Shown: piece by piece, positions 17,607-27,400 of the stretch | Layout of the letters: each line of letters begins with the position of its first letter | How positions within the stretch are numbered: position 1 is the first letter of the stretch | Assembly: GCA_001839685.1 (NCBI GenBank) | Contig: MLAK01001118.1 | Coordinates: forward strand, 1 to 32,533 | Direction: 5' to 3' | Origin: Tritrichomonas foetus | Lineage: Eukaryota > Parabasalia > Tritrichomonadida > Tritrichomonadidae | Length of the DNA: 32,533 bases | Notes under the pieces: model-generated | The model's input: the letters and a program-made list of their open reading frames with translations, nothing else | Databases searched by the model: none | What the model was told of the DNA's origin: nothing | Program-made: the position numbers and the translations under genes

Positions 17607-18056
17607 TTCGTGTTAATGACCAAATATATATTGAAATACAATATTCCAAAATTTACTATGAAAGAGAATTTATTACCTACAAGCACGAGCGAACCAAATT
17701 TATCGGGACAATCAAATCAGTACGAACTTGATCCAACAGCCACACATTATAAAATAGGTCGATCTCGTCCAACAGTTGCCCAACTTCGAAAAGGGGCAAA
17801 AAATTCCGTAAAAATCAAAGCTCCCGCTCAAGAAGGAGCCGAACATACAGTCGGTACTTTTATTGGCGTTCTTTCTCCTTGCTTTGACAACATTATAAAC
17901 ATCGTTTATTTCGTCCGTCTTCCATATGTTATATCTCAAGCCGGCGGTCTGGCCACTGTTGTTGGTTGGATTGTCTCGTTCTTCATGGTTTTAATTTCAG
18001 TCTTCTCTTTATCAGCAATGGCCACAAACGGCGAAGTTGAATCAGGTGGAGCATAT

Positions 18057-18071
18057 TAATTAATTTCTTGA
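18057..18071 (+). other. Paired in-frame stop codons TAA and TGA in the SLC12 gene
   Basis: TAA, three sense codons (Leu-Ile-Ser), then TGA. Each differs by a single base from a codon expected by the family motif (TAT or TAC Tyr; CGA Arg). Confidence 0.85.
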
Positions 18072-18158
18072 ACAATCGGTCCTGAAGTTGGAGGCGCCAG
18101 TGGGTTTTGTTTAGCTTTTGCTGGTCTGATTGGTGCAGCACAGGCTCATATCGGCTTA

Positions 18159-20102
18159 ATGGAAACCATCGTTATTTTGTATTCTCCAAAAACCGTTTTT
18201 GGCTCAAGAATGGCTGACATAAGAATTTTCTCTTCAATAATGTCGGCTATTATTGGATATCTTGCAAATTTTGGTTTCTCCATTCGATTGATTATGTTCT
18301 TTTTAATTTGGTTGGGTGTGATTATGTATTTTGTCGGTCTTATATTTCCAAAATATACTAAAGCTGAAGGTTTACTTAGTTGCTCATCTGAAAGGTTCCA
18401 AGAAAACTGGAAATTCACAAATTTAGATGTTTATCAAATATTTTACACTTTTTCAATCATTTTCCCAGGCTTTGGAGGCATTCTAGCTGGTTCTAATTCG
18501 TCAGGACAATTGAAACGTCCACAGGTTTCAATTCCTCTTGGTTCAATTGTTGCTCTTTGTCTTGGTTTAATCATTTTTGTAACAACATCATTAACTTTGA
18601 CTGGCTGTCATCCAAAATCGCAACTTGCAGATACTTGGAGTATTCCTATTCAAGATTCTTCCTTTTTGACATGGTTTGTTTTTGCTGCAATTGCAGCAAC
18701 AAGTATTGCGAAGGGAATTACAGGATTAGGATCAGGCCCTATGGTTTTACGTGCAATGGCTGCTGATGGAATCATTCATAAGTGGTTTGGTGAGCATTCT
18801 CGCGTCTTTGGAACTGTTTTCTCAATTGCTTTCTGTCTCTATGGTGATTTTAACGAAGTTTCTTCACTTTCATCAATGCTTTTTCTTTCTGTTTTTGCAT
18901 TTTTAAACCAAGGGTTGTTTATGGCTAAATATGCAAAAGCAAGCAGTTTTCGTCCACATTTTAAATTTTATTCACCTTTTGTAGCTTTAATTACATGTAT
19001 TTTATGTGTTGTTTCAATGTTTTTGATTAATTGGGCAGCAGCTGTTATTGCAACCTCATCCGCAGCAATTTTTTATTATTATTTAAAGCAAAAGCATGTA
19101 GATGCGCCATGGGGATCATTAAGTCAGTCAAGTGCTTATAATAAAGGATTAATTGCTGCACTTGGTCTTCGAAAAGTTCCACCACATCCAAAACTTTACA
19201 GACCAAATATTGTCTTATTTATTGATAGTCAGCCAACTGAACATCAACTGGCAATTACCTTTTTAGATCAAATGCTGCATGATAAAGGAATGGCTGTAGT
19301 TGCGCGTGTTTTTAATAAAGAAGCAAGTTTATCTGATGTTGTTAAAGATCGAGCAAATTGTTCAATTAAAACTACAAGAAATAATTATCATATATTTTAT
19401 GAAACTGTTGTTGCATTGAATATGAGAGAAGCTTTACGAAAAGTTATGTTGTTAACAGGTCTTGCATCATTACGGCCAAATGTAGTTTTTGTCGAATTTG
19501 ATGAAAAATTGCGTGAAGAGCAAGCAAACTTTATTATTGATGTGCGTGATAATCAATGGCCAATCATGCTTGTTCGAAAACCGAATAATATTGAAGATTT
19601 TGGAACAATTGATTGTTGGCTTTTATCGGAGGATGGAGGTCTTACTTTATTAATGGCTTCTATTCTTTCACACAAAGGCCGAAAACTTCGTGTTTTGACA
19701 TTTGCACGACTTGATAGAGATGAAACAATAGATGAACAAGGTAAAACCATTCGCAATATACTAAAAAGGTTCAGAGTTCGCGCAGAAGTTGTAATTGTTC
19801 CATTAACTGATACACATATGCCATCACATCATAGCCAAATGATTTGGGAACAATCACTATCAGGTGAAAACATTGAATCTGATTCAGAATGTCAGGATAC
19901 AACAATGCATTATATGAGAATAGCGGATGCAATTCGTGCACATTCTAGTCATTCTTTAGTGACTGTTATTTCTCTTCCAAAACCAGTTAATTCTGTTCAT
20001 GGAACAATTTATATGCGATGGTTGAATTTACTATCGACTATTCCATCTTCTGTGTTGTTTGTCCGAGGAAATGGAACACCAGCATTAAGTTGGCAAGTTT
20101 AA
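18159..20102 (+). CDS. ATG-initiated downstream piece of the SLC12 gene
   Basis: 647 codons starting at MET in the middle of the third or fourth membrane region (LMETIVILYSP). If translated alone it would lack the first helices, which form part of the ion-binding core, so it should not be a working carrier. It retains the remaining helices and the complete C-terminal SLC12 domain. Automatic annotation may show this as an independent gene. Confidence 0.5.
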   Translation: METIVILYSPKTVFGSRMADIRIFSSIMSAIIGYLANFGFSIRLIMFFLIWLGVIMYFVGLIFPKYTKAEGLLSCSSERFQENWKFTNLDVYQIFYTFSIIFPGFGGILAGSNSSGQLKRPQVSIPLGSIVALCLGLIIFVTTSLTLTGCHPKSQLADTWSIPIQDSSFLTWFVFAAIAATSIAKGITGLGSGPMVLRAMAADGIIHKWFGEHSRVFGTVFSIAFCLYGDFNEVSSLSSMLFLSVFAFLNQGLFMAKYAKASSFRPHFKFYSPFVALITCILCVVSMFLINWAAAVIATSSAAIFYYYLKQKHVDAPWGSLSQSSAYNKGLIAALGLRKVPPHPKLYRPNIVLFIDSQPTEHQLAITFLDQMLHDKGMAVVARVFNKEASLSDVVKDRANCSIKTTRNNYHIFYETVVALNMREALRKVMLLTGLASLRPNVVFVEFDEKLREEQANFIIDVRDNQWPIMLVRKPNNIEDFGTIDCWLLSEDGGLTLLMASILSHKGRKLRVLTFARLDRDETIDEQGKTIRNILKRFRVRAEVVIVPLTDTHMPSHHSQMIWEQSLSGENIESDSECQDTTMHYMRIADAIRAHSSHSLVTVISLPKPVNSVHGTIYMRWLNLLSTIPSSVLFVRGNGTPALSWQV

Positions 20103-20348
20103 TTTATTTGATAATTTAATATTTTTTATATATTTGTTATAATAAAAGGATTTTTTACGATTTGTTGTTTTACTTATTTATAATACATGTGAAGTATAAT
20201 GAAATGAAGAAATAAATATACTATTTCTTCAGCTGATATTAGATAGTCGTTCGTTGATATCTCAAAAACAAGAGCTAGAAAAAAATTAGAGATATTTCTG
20301 AAGAATCTTAATCCATAAGTTCCAATTATCACAATATAATTATTATAA

Positions 20349-21548
20349 TTATACATTTAATAGCATGATTTCTTGTGTTAAGTGTTGATGATCCTTTAAT
20401 ACTTGAGTGATTAATTCATCATTTTTTTGCAGATCATGATTGATTATTGCTGTGAATTCATTTCTTTCTTCTTTGATACAATTGAGTTCATTCTTAATTG
20501 TTTTCATCTCATAATTATAATACTCAATGCTTTGCTCACAATCTTTTTGTAATTGTATGATATTCTTTTCCTGTTGTTGAAGATATGATGCTATCTGAGC
20601 AATTTCAGCTTCATGGTCATTGTGACATACTTTTTTACGATAGTCGTTAATTTTCGTGAGATCAGATCCTTCTACATATACCTGTGGGTTATATAAATAC
20701 TCTACAATATCATCAAATGTTGGCCGATGTGCCGGATATTGGGCCAAACAACGATCAATAAGTGTTGTAAATATCGGTGAAAAATTTTCTGGGTATGATG
20801 GTCTTTCACCATTACAAATTTTCATCCCAAGTTCCATTGGATTATTTATATCTGGAAAAGGTTCTAGAGAGGTTAAAATTTCATAAACTATCATACCAAA
20901 TGCATAGACATCAACTTTAAAATCATATGGATCATTCATGAAAATTTCTGGGGCCATGTAGAGTGGTGTTCCAATACTTGTTGTATTTGCTTGACCATCA
21001 CTTGATTGCGTGATTTTAGACAATCCGAAGTCACCAATGAAAGGTTCAAAGTTTTCATTCAATAGAATATTTTCAGGTTTCAAATCTCTATGAATAATAT
21101 TATGACGATGGAGATGTTTCATTCCTGCTGCAATTCCAATTGTAATGATGTTTCTGGTTGTTGGATCAAGAAATGAAGAAGAAATATTCGCATTATTTCC
21201 TTTTAAAAGATCAAATAATGAACCTTTTGTCATATATTGAGTAATAATTGTGGCACAATTATCACCATTTTGTGAAGGGAGAGAATATCCATGAAGATGA
21301 AGAAGGGCAGGATGTGTTGCTTTCGACATTATATCAATTTCACGAAATAAATATTGCTGTTGAATTTTGCTCATTAAATTACATTGGATGTATTTCATAG
21401 CGTAGTGCTTACCAGTTATGAAATCTCTCACTAAATAAACTACGCCAAATGAACCATTTCCTATTTGTTGGACAATTTGGTAATTTTTTGGATTGATAAG
21501 AAATGAAGAGGAAGAGTTATTTTCGAAAGACTTTACAATTTCTACCAT
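20349..21548 (-). CDS. TKL-type protein kinase with C-terminal coiled coil
   Basis: 399 residues, apparently intact. The kinase domain spans about residues 22-290: glycine-rich loop IGNGSFGVVY (29-38), lysine in YAMKYI (~51), gatekeeper region ITQYMTKGSLFDLL, catalytic loop HRDLKPENILL (~152-162), DFGLS (~172), GTPLYMAPE (~191-199), DVYAFGMIVYE (~213-223) and the closing RPTFDDIVEYL. The tail (~300-399) is rich in heptad-like Glu/Gln/Lys/Ile pattern (for example IASYLQQQEKNIIQLQKDCEQ), predicted to be a coiled coil for dimerisation. All catalytic residues are present, unlike the broken kinase at the left end. It is a soluble protein; partners are unknown. It converges with the SLC12 gene across a 246-bp AT-rich spacer. 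Confidence 0.92.
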   Translation of the reverse strand: MVEIVKSFENNSSSSFLINPKNYQIVQQIGNGSFGVVYLVRDFITGKHYAMKYIQCNLMSKIQQQYLFREIDIMSKATHPALLHLHGYSLPSQNGDNCATIITQYMTKGSLFDLLKGNNANISSSFLDPTTRNIITIGIAAGMKHLHRHNIIHRDLKPENILLNENFEPFIGDFGLSKITQSSDGQANTTSIGTPLYMAPEIFMNDPYDFKVDVYAFGMIVYEILTSLEPFPDINNPMELGMKICNGERPSYPENFSPIFTTLIDRCLAQYPAHRPTFDDIVEYLYNPQVYVEGSDLTKINDYRKKVCHNDHEAEIAQIASYLQQQEKNIIQLQKDCEQSIEYYNYEMKTIKNELNCIKEERNEFTAIINHDLQKNDELITQVLKDHQHLTQEIMLLNV

Positions 21549-21811
21549 GCGTGATTAATGCTTTTGAAGTTCCGAAAAAATGAAATGAATAGATTGAATG
21601 AGTATTCAATTTTGAAAACATCATAATATTTCAATTCTAATACAAATTGTATTGACAACATCAATAAAGATATCTTAAAACCGAAAATATTATACAACCA
21701 AATATCAATTAAAAAAGTATAACACATTAGCTTTTTCAAGACTTTTTTGGCAAAATTTATCGTTTTTCATAGTTAAGATATCTCTTCATGGAGCAATTTT
21801 GTTTTCTCAAA

Positions 21812-21819
21812 TAACGATA
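21812..21819 (+). promoter_or_regulatory. TAACGATA word, possible Myb recognition element
   Basis: It matches the T. vaginalis MRE-1/MRE-2r core as I remember it and lies about 265 nt upstream of the kinase start codon. An 8-bp word in AT-rich DNA is weak evidence. Confidence 0.2.
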
Positions 21820-22197
21820 ATGACAAACACGCAGTTTACATAAATTTGTATGAAGGGTTTATACATCAACAACACCAAATGTTTTTCAATGGAATGATTA
21901 TGTGATTAATGAAACATAGTAATCTGATTTTAGATGCTATCTATATGATATATTAGATCAAAAAACAACTAATATTTTAATTATAATAAACCTCCTTTGA
22001 ATAAAAATTTTGAATTTCAATCATGGCTTGAACACTCAAGTATTATATGAAAATCCACATTTACTTTTCTCTATTTCTTTGGGACTAAAAGGAAAAAAAT
22101 AAACAATTTTTTTTTAATCTAAGTGAAGATATATTTGACATAATTGTGAAAAAATTTATCCAAAGCATCATGCTTAATTCAGAAGCTATTCAATCCT

Positions 22198-22240
22198 GAT
22201 ACATTTCAAGTTCTAGTGCAACCACGATACATTTCAAGTT
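22198..22240 (+). repeat. Two 15-bp direct repeats (GATACATTTCAAGTT) with 28-bp period
   Basis: Exact copies at 22198-22212 and 22226-22240, separated by CTAGTGCAACCAC. They could be binding sites or simple duplication. Confidence 0.6.
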
Positions 22241-22529
22241 GACTCAATTCATAACACGGATACCAAGTTCAATTGTGGAAAAGTTTCTGACAATTTTCAT
22301 CAACAATTCAAAAAAAAACTTTCACCAATATCATTCAAACTTCTTCATCTGGTATTAATTTTTAAAGAAATGCTTTCAATTACTATTCAGAAAAATATCA
22401 GTATTAACTTTTTGATAATTTTTCAAATGTAATAGAAATTTTCTATAAGATTCACTTATCATATGACATAATTTTTCACCTTTATCTCATCAAAAATTGA
22501 TTGTAGCCGTGAAACTTTTTGAAAAACTT

Positions 22530-22552
22530 TTTGGCAGGATTGTGGCCTATCA
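22530..22552 (+). promoter_or_regulatory. Core promoter of SerRS: TTTGGC-N8-GGCCTATCA
   Basis: The block is followed by TTTAAATTTA and the ATG at 22564, so A22552 as start site gives a leader of 12 nt. It matches the eS17 promoter block at 14 of 15 defined positions with identical spacing. Confidence 0.65.
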
Positions 22553-22563
22553 CTTTAAATTTA

Positions 22564-24048
22564 ATGGCAACTAAGAAAGCTGCTGTTGCACAAGTCTTCC
22601 AAGCCGGTGTTGACATCAAGAACTTCCGCGACCAACCAGAAGAAGTTCTTGCCAAGTGGCGCGAGAACCAAAAGAAGAGAAATAGGCCAGCTGAATTAAT
22701 CGACCAAATTGTCGAAGAAGACAAGAAATATCGTGCAGCCCTTAAGAAGAAGGCTGACCTCGCCAAGGAGAGAGGTGCCCTTATGCAGAGCCTGAACCCA
22801 AAGAAGGGCGGTGCCAAAACCGAAGAAGAGAAAGAGCAAATCAAGGCCAAATGCCTCGAAATGAAGAAAGAACTCGAAACTTTAGAAGAAGAAACAGAAA
22901 AACAATTCAAACTTGTCGAAAAGATGCTTTGCGAAGTCGGATGCATGATCCAGCCAGATGTCCCAGTTTCACTCGATGAAGCCAATAACATCACAGTTGC
23001 AACTTGCGGAAAGATTCCAGAGATTCCAAACTGGAAACCACACAACGAACTCCTCGAAATGATCGACGGATATGATGCCGATCGTGGAGCACGCGTTGCA
23101 GGCCACCGTGGTTTCTACTTGAAGGGAGCAGCCCTCAGACTCAACCAAGCGCTTTTCAGATACGGTCTCGACTTCCTCGAATCACGAAAATTCACTCCAT
23201 TCCACACACCATTCTTCATGCGCTCAGACGTCATGGGACGTGTCTGCCAGCTTGAAGATTTCAAGGAGACCCTTTATCACGTTGATTCAGCCACCAACGA
23301 TCCAAAGGATGATATGTTCCTTATTGCCACCTCTGAGCAAACACTTTGCGGTTATCACCTCAACGAATCGCTCGACCCACAGGAGCTTCCAAAGCGCTAT
23401 GCTGGCTTCTCAACATGCTTCAGAAAGGAGGCCGGCGCTTCAGGAAAAGACAACTGGGGAATTTTCCGTGTCCACCAATTTGAAAAGGTCGAGCAATTCT
23501 GCATCTGCTCCCCACATGGCGGCGAAAGTGACAAGATCCATCACGAAATGATTGACAACGCTAGCGAATTCCTCAAAACACTTGGAATTCCATTCAGAGT
23601 TGTTTTGATCGTTTCAGGTGAACTCAACTACTCAACATCAAAGAAATATGATGTCGAAGGATGGTTCCCAAGCTATGGCACATACCGTGAACTTGTCAGT
23701 GGCTCAAACTGTCTCGACTTCCAAGCCAGAAAACTCGATATCCGCTACGGCCACGGAAAGAACAAGGATGGAGAAAAAGAATACGTTCACATGCTCAACT
23801 GCACACTTTGTGCTACTGAAAGAACACTTTGCGCAATCCTCGAAAACTACCAAACACCAGAGGGTATCCGCGTACCAAAGGTTCTCCAACCATACATGAG
23901 AAAGATCATCGAAGAAGAACAACAGGCTGCCAACTACAACATGCCAGATGTTGACTTACAAGAACTCGCCGAAAAGATCCCACAAAGAGCCGAAGACATC
24001 ACACTCATCCCATTCGTTAAGCCAGCTCCAGCACCAAAGGCTAAGTAA
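22564..24048 (+). CDS. SerRS: Cytosolic seryl-tRNA synthetase
   Basis: 494 residues from the ATG at 22564; upstream codons in frame start only at a TTG and lie in the promoter. The N-terminal antiparallel helical arm that binds the long variable arm of tRNA-Ser spans about residues 30-125 (Lys/Glu-rich). The class II core follows: motif 2 CFRKEAGASGKDNWGIFRVHQF near residues 286-307, the serine-binding region RELVSGSNCLDFQARKLDIRYG (~378-399), and motif 3 CATERTLCAILENYQTPEGI (~419-438) ending in VPKVLQPYM. It charges tRNA-Ser (and tRNA-Sec where present). It is of the eukaryotic cytosolic type, with no targeting peptide. C-ending codons dominate, marking a highly expressed gene. The stop codon merges into TAAATAAA, in line with the UAAA-type polyadenylation signal known in trichomonads. 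Confidence 0.97.
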   Translation: MATKKAAVAQVFQAGVDIKNFRDQPEEVLAKWRENQKKRNRPAELIDQIVEEDKKYRAALKKKADLAKERGALMQSLNPKKGGAKTEEEKEQIKAKCLEMKKELETLEEETEKQFKLVEKMLCEVGCMIQPDVPVSLDEANNITVATCGKIPEIPNWKPHNELLEMIDGYDADRGARVAGHRGFYLKGAALRLNQALFRYGLDFLESRKFTPFHTPFFMRSDVMGRVCQLEDFKETLYHVDSATNDPKDDMFLIATSEQTLCGYHLNESLDPQELPKRYAGFSTCFRKEAGASGKDNWGIFRVHQFEKVEQFCICSPHGGESDKIHHEMIDNASEFLKTLGIPFRVVLIVSGELNYSTSKKYDVEGWFPSYGTYRELVSGSNCLDFQARKLDIRYGHGKNKDGEKEYVHMLNCTLCATERTLCAILENYQTPEGIRVPKVLQPYMRKIIEEEQQAANYNMPDVDLQELAEKIPQRAEDITLIPFVKPAPAPKAK

Positions 24049-24466
24049 ATAAATTTGATTAATTTTGAATATTTATTTCATCATCTTTTCCTTCTTCTCT
24101 TTTCATCTTTTTCTTCTCTCTTTATCTTTTTCTTCTCTTTTCATCTTCTGATTGCGTAAGATGATGTTTTCCTTCAATAGAGTGATAAATCACATTTTCA
24201 CATCTGGAGAATGTATACCACATGATGTAAAGATGCGCTTTCAATGAAGTTTTATCGATGAGAACATAGCATCTGTAACCAACCATATATTCATATGAAT
24301 ATTTGTAGATTATTGACTTTAGAAAGTGAGAGGAATCAAAATTAGAATTTAACATTATATGTTAAATGAAAAAATATCATCACTGATGAAAATAATAGGT
24401 AAATGTCGAGAGATAAAAACATATTTTATAAAACAAAGTGATAGATAATATATATAAATAAACAAA
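24049..24466. other. Convergent intergenic region with a pyrimidine-rich tandem repeat
   Basis: The region contains the repeat at 24082-24150 and a 77-codon minus-strand ORF (24122-24355) that starts with an ATG but resembles no family I know and ends in a Lys/Arg-rich run read from the pyrimidine repeat. I do not call it a gene. Confidence 0.5.
24082..24150. repeat. Pyrimidine tract of four ATCTTTTTCTTCTCT-like units
   Basis: Units begin at about 24082, 24104, 24123 and 24142 (period 19-22). One strand is almost pure C/T, just downstream of the SerRS stop codon. Confidence 0.7.
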
Positions 24467-27400
24467 TTAGGCAATACATGAATCATGTGGTGGTGTAGAG
24501 AATTCCATTACGCTTTTGTTTTTCTTTGGTGTTTGGAGGAGTGATCCAGGCGATTTAGAAGCAGGTGACAATAACAGTGACCTTGGTGTTGATGCAATAT
24601 TTGAAAGCAGAGGTGATGCAAACGGCTGTGGATTTTTCGGCGTATTTACAGGGGTAGCAGTTTCTTCATCAAGTTCTTCCGCCTTCATTTCATGCATCAG
24701 TTCAGCAGCCAGTAATGGTTCAGTTTTTTCAAGCTGCGTTATTAAGTTTGGATTCTTAGCACATATTCTTTGGTAGAACTTCTTCAGCTGTACTTGAAGC
24801 GGTGAATGTAAGTCACGAAGCATTTTATGCATATTGTTTAACGTTGGAAGAACATTCTGAATCATACTATTATGAATATCATTAATCATTTTCTTTGTTG
24901 CTTCGACAAATTTTTCAGTAACAGCATCTTCATTCAGAACTTCAGATTCGATTGCTTGTTTCATTTTATCTTCAAGTTCAATCAATGCAAAAATACTATC
25001 ATCTAGAATATTTTTATGATCAAAGACATTGAATTCATTCTTTATGAATTTATTTAAAACATTATTACATATTGATTGAACCATGTTGAATGCAGACATT
25101 TCATTCATTTTTGAAACCATTAAAGAAATTGCAAGTTGTCTTCTTTCTTTATCAGTAATTTTGAAAGTTTCACTTTCTTCACTGCTTTCCAACAATGTAG
25201 GAAGTTGAACCTCACCAGAGAAATAATAAATCGAATCAATGAAGAAGGATGTAAGTAAGTCATTAATTTTTGAAAGAATAACATTAAACAAACAACATCT
25301 TGCAAAGGCTGCAGCTCCTTGATCAGCATCAGTTATTGCAAAAACATATTTGAAGAATAAAAGTGGTCTCATTTTTAGGAAATCTTCTACAATAAGCCGT
25401 GTAACAACATGAAGAGTTTGATGTCGAACAACTGGGGATGGATCAGCAAAACAATTTGTCATAATTTGAACATGTGGATCAACAAGTGCAGAATATCTGA
25501 CACACAAATCGCACAAAACAACCAAAGAATTGCATTTTATTGCTGGATCCGCTTTAGATGTTAACAAATGAGCAAATGCAGATACAAATGTAGTAGAAAC
25601 ATCTTTTCGAACAATACAAAGTTTACCTAAAGAAATTGCGGCAAGGGCACGAATTTGAGAGGGTATCTTGGTATTATTTGGGAGTTTTTCTGATATTAAA
25701 AGCTGTAATCCAATATAGTTGTAGTCAAATAATATTTTTGGATTAGATGTCGTAATAAGTTCACCAAGCGTATAAATAGTTGTTATTAAACCATACACAT
25801 CGTTTTCATCTGTGTTATCATGTTGAGCGCATTCATTAATATATGTACAGCAACTGTGAATCAAATTAGCCCATAAACTTTCACAATCATCTTGAATATG
25901 AAGAACTTGTATAATACTATGCATTAAAGCAAATCTTTTCGTATTTTGTTTCAGTTCATTGTCCAAAATTTTAATTGAATCGTTTCGAATTTTTGGTTTT
26001 TTAATTCCAAGATGAGCCAATATTAGGAAATATTCAGGTGGAAGATTATTTTTATTTTTCCATAATTTAGTAAAATCTTTTGGTTTTAAATGTGAGGATT
26101 CTACTGTTGATAATAATTCAACAAGTTTCCAAAAAGGTAAAGAATCACTATTTTCAGTTAATCTTTTGAATAAAGCTTTACATATTTTTAACAGAGAAAT
26201 AGCTTTATGTTTATATAAAGTAAAAACATTTTTCATGAAGTCGAAATGATATGGTGACATAATTCTCGTAAAGATTTCTGTTTCACCATTAATTAATGGA
26301 TTAAAGAAGTGATTAGTGATTGAATCTAAGGCTTCATTTTGAACAGTATTTTCTGGATCAACAATCAAAGGTAAAACAGAATTTAGCCAAGCTTCATGAA
26401 GTTCAGTACTCTTTGGAAAACGTACAAGTGCTGAATTAACAGATTTAATCGCTTGTGTTCGAATACTTACAGCTCTATCACGTGTTCGACTAGTTATCAT
26501 CTCAATAATTGCTTGTGATAAATTAAAATTACTAGAAAATGCAATTTGATTTAAACAATTTAATGCTGCTCTTCGAACAATGAGTTTTTCATCAACAATT
26601 CTCTTCCTTAAGATTTGTTCAATATATTTTGAGTTATCAATAACATTTTGAATGACCGCACCAAATGGATTTGAATCTATTCCTTCAAAAATTTGAGCAA
26701 TACCATCAAGAGCCATTGCACGAACAGTCGGGGCTTGATCAGTTAAATGCTTCTTAAGAGAAGTTGAAAGTTCAATAGCTAATTCTGTTGAATCACTTCC
26801 GAGTTTGGATTCTAGTTCAGCAATATTTACTAAATAAAGTTGAATTAAGTAAGATGTAAATGAACGAAGCCCAATTCTTGACGATCGAGCTGCTTTTAAA
26901 GCAAAATTGATGATATCTTTGATGTTTGTAGAAAATTTAGAAAACCTGTATATTATCTGTGCAACTGCTTTTCTTAAATGTGACTTTTCTGGCGCACGAA
27001 GCATCATGTGTTTACAAAGTAGAACTAAAAGAGGATCTTCAGGTTTGATAATTTTCATTACAAAGTCGGATATTTTATCGCGGAGTTTTTCAAGTCTGTT
27101 TGAAAAAGAAGTCGTATTGGAAGCAAATTGTAACAAAAGAATTTGAATAATAAAAGGAAGCAAATATTCTAATTGAGTTGAAGCAATTTTGGTTAAGAAT
27201 TTGATTGCCAAATTTGAAAGAATTTCATTATATTTATCAAATTCTGGACGGAATCCAACAATTAATTTTGTGACAATCTCATTGATAGCAAGAAGTACTT
27301 CAAATCCAATCATATTCATAAATGCTTCATTCACCCAATTCGTTAAGTTCGACAACAAAATTTGAGAAAGCTCAATTTGTGCCTTTATTTGAGGGCTAAG

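Larger units (their letters stand above)
17616..20102 (+). pseudogene. Cation-chloride cotransporter (SLC12 family) with two in-frame stop codons
   Basis: One frame from the ATG at 17616 to the TAA before 20102 encodes about 826 residues of an SLC12-type carrier, broken only by TAA (18057-18059) and TGA (18069-18071). The N-terminal piece ends with the first membrane helices and ATNGEVESGGAY. The next codons read stop-LIS-stop-TIGPEVGGASGF, matching the family motif GGAY(Y/F)LISR(T/S)xGPExGG, so the stops replace an aromatic residue and an arginine inside a conserved loop. Further transmembrane helices follow (18270-19090), then the cytosolic C-terminal domain beginning RPNIVLFIDSQPTEHQLAITFLDQML (from ~19200). 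These carriers couple Na+/K+ and Cl- transport for volume control. Everything after the stops is open for about 676 codons, so inactivation, if real, is recent. Confidence 0.8.
21549..22563. other. 1-kb region between the divergent kinase and SerRS genes
   Basis: AT-rich, no credible ORF or RNA gene. It contains the kinase promoter side, a TAACGATA word at 21812-21819 (like a Myb recognition element known in T. vaginalis), a direct repeat at 22198-22240 and the SerRS core promoter at its right end. Confidence 0.5.

Noticed and set aside
708..18071. Reassignment of TAA or TGA to sense codons
   Set aside because: TAA, TAG and TGA all end other intact genes here (eS17 and SerRS TAA, AAA ATPase TAG, NAPE-PLD-like gene TGA), so a general code change is not supported.
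22482..23045. Minus-strand 187-codon ORF and other frames inside SerRS
   Set aside because: Produced by the biased codon use of SerRS; Ser/Phe-rich low-complexity translation without family features.
24122..24355. 77-codon minus-strand ORF after SerRS as a small gene
   Set aside because: It partly reads a pyrimidine repeat and resembles no family with confidence; a faint dynein light chain look was not convincing.
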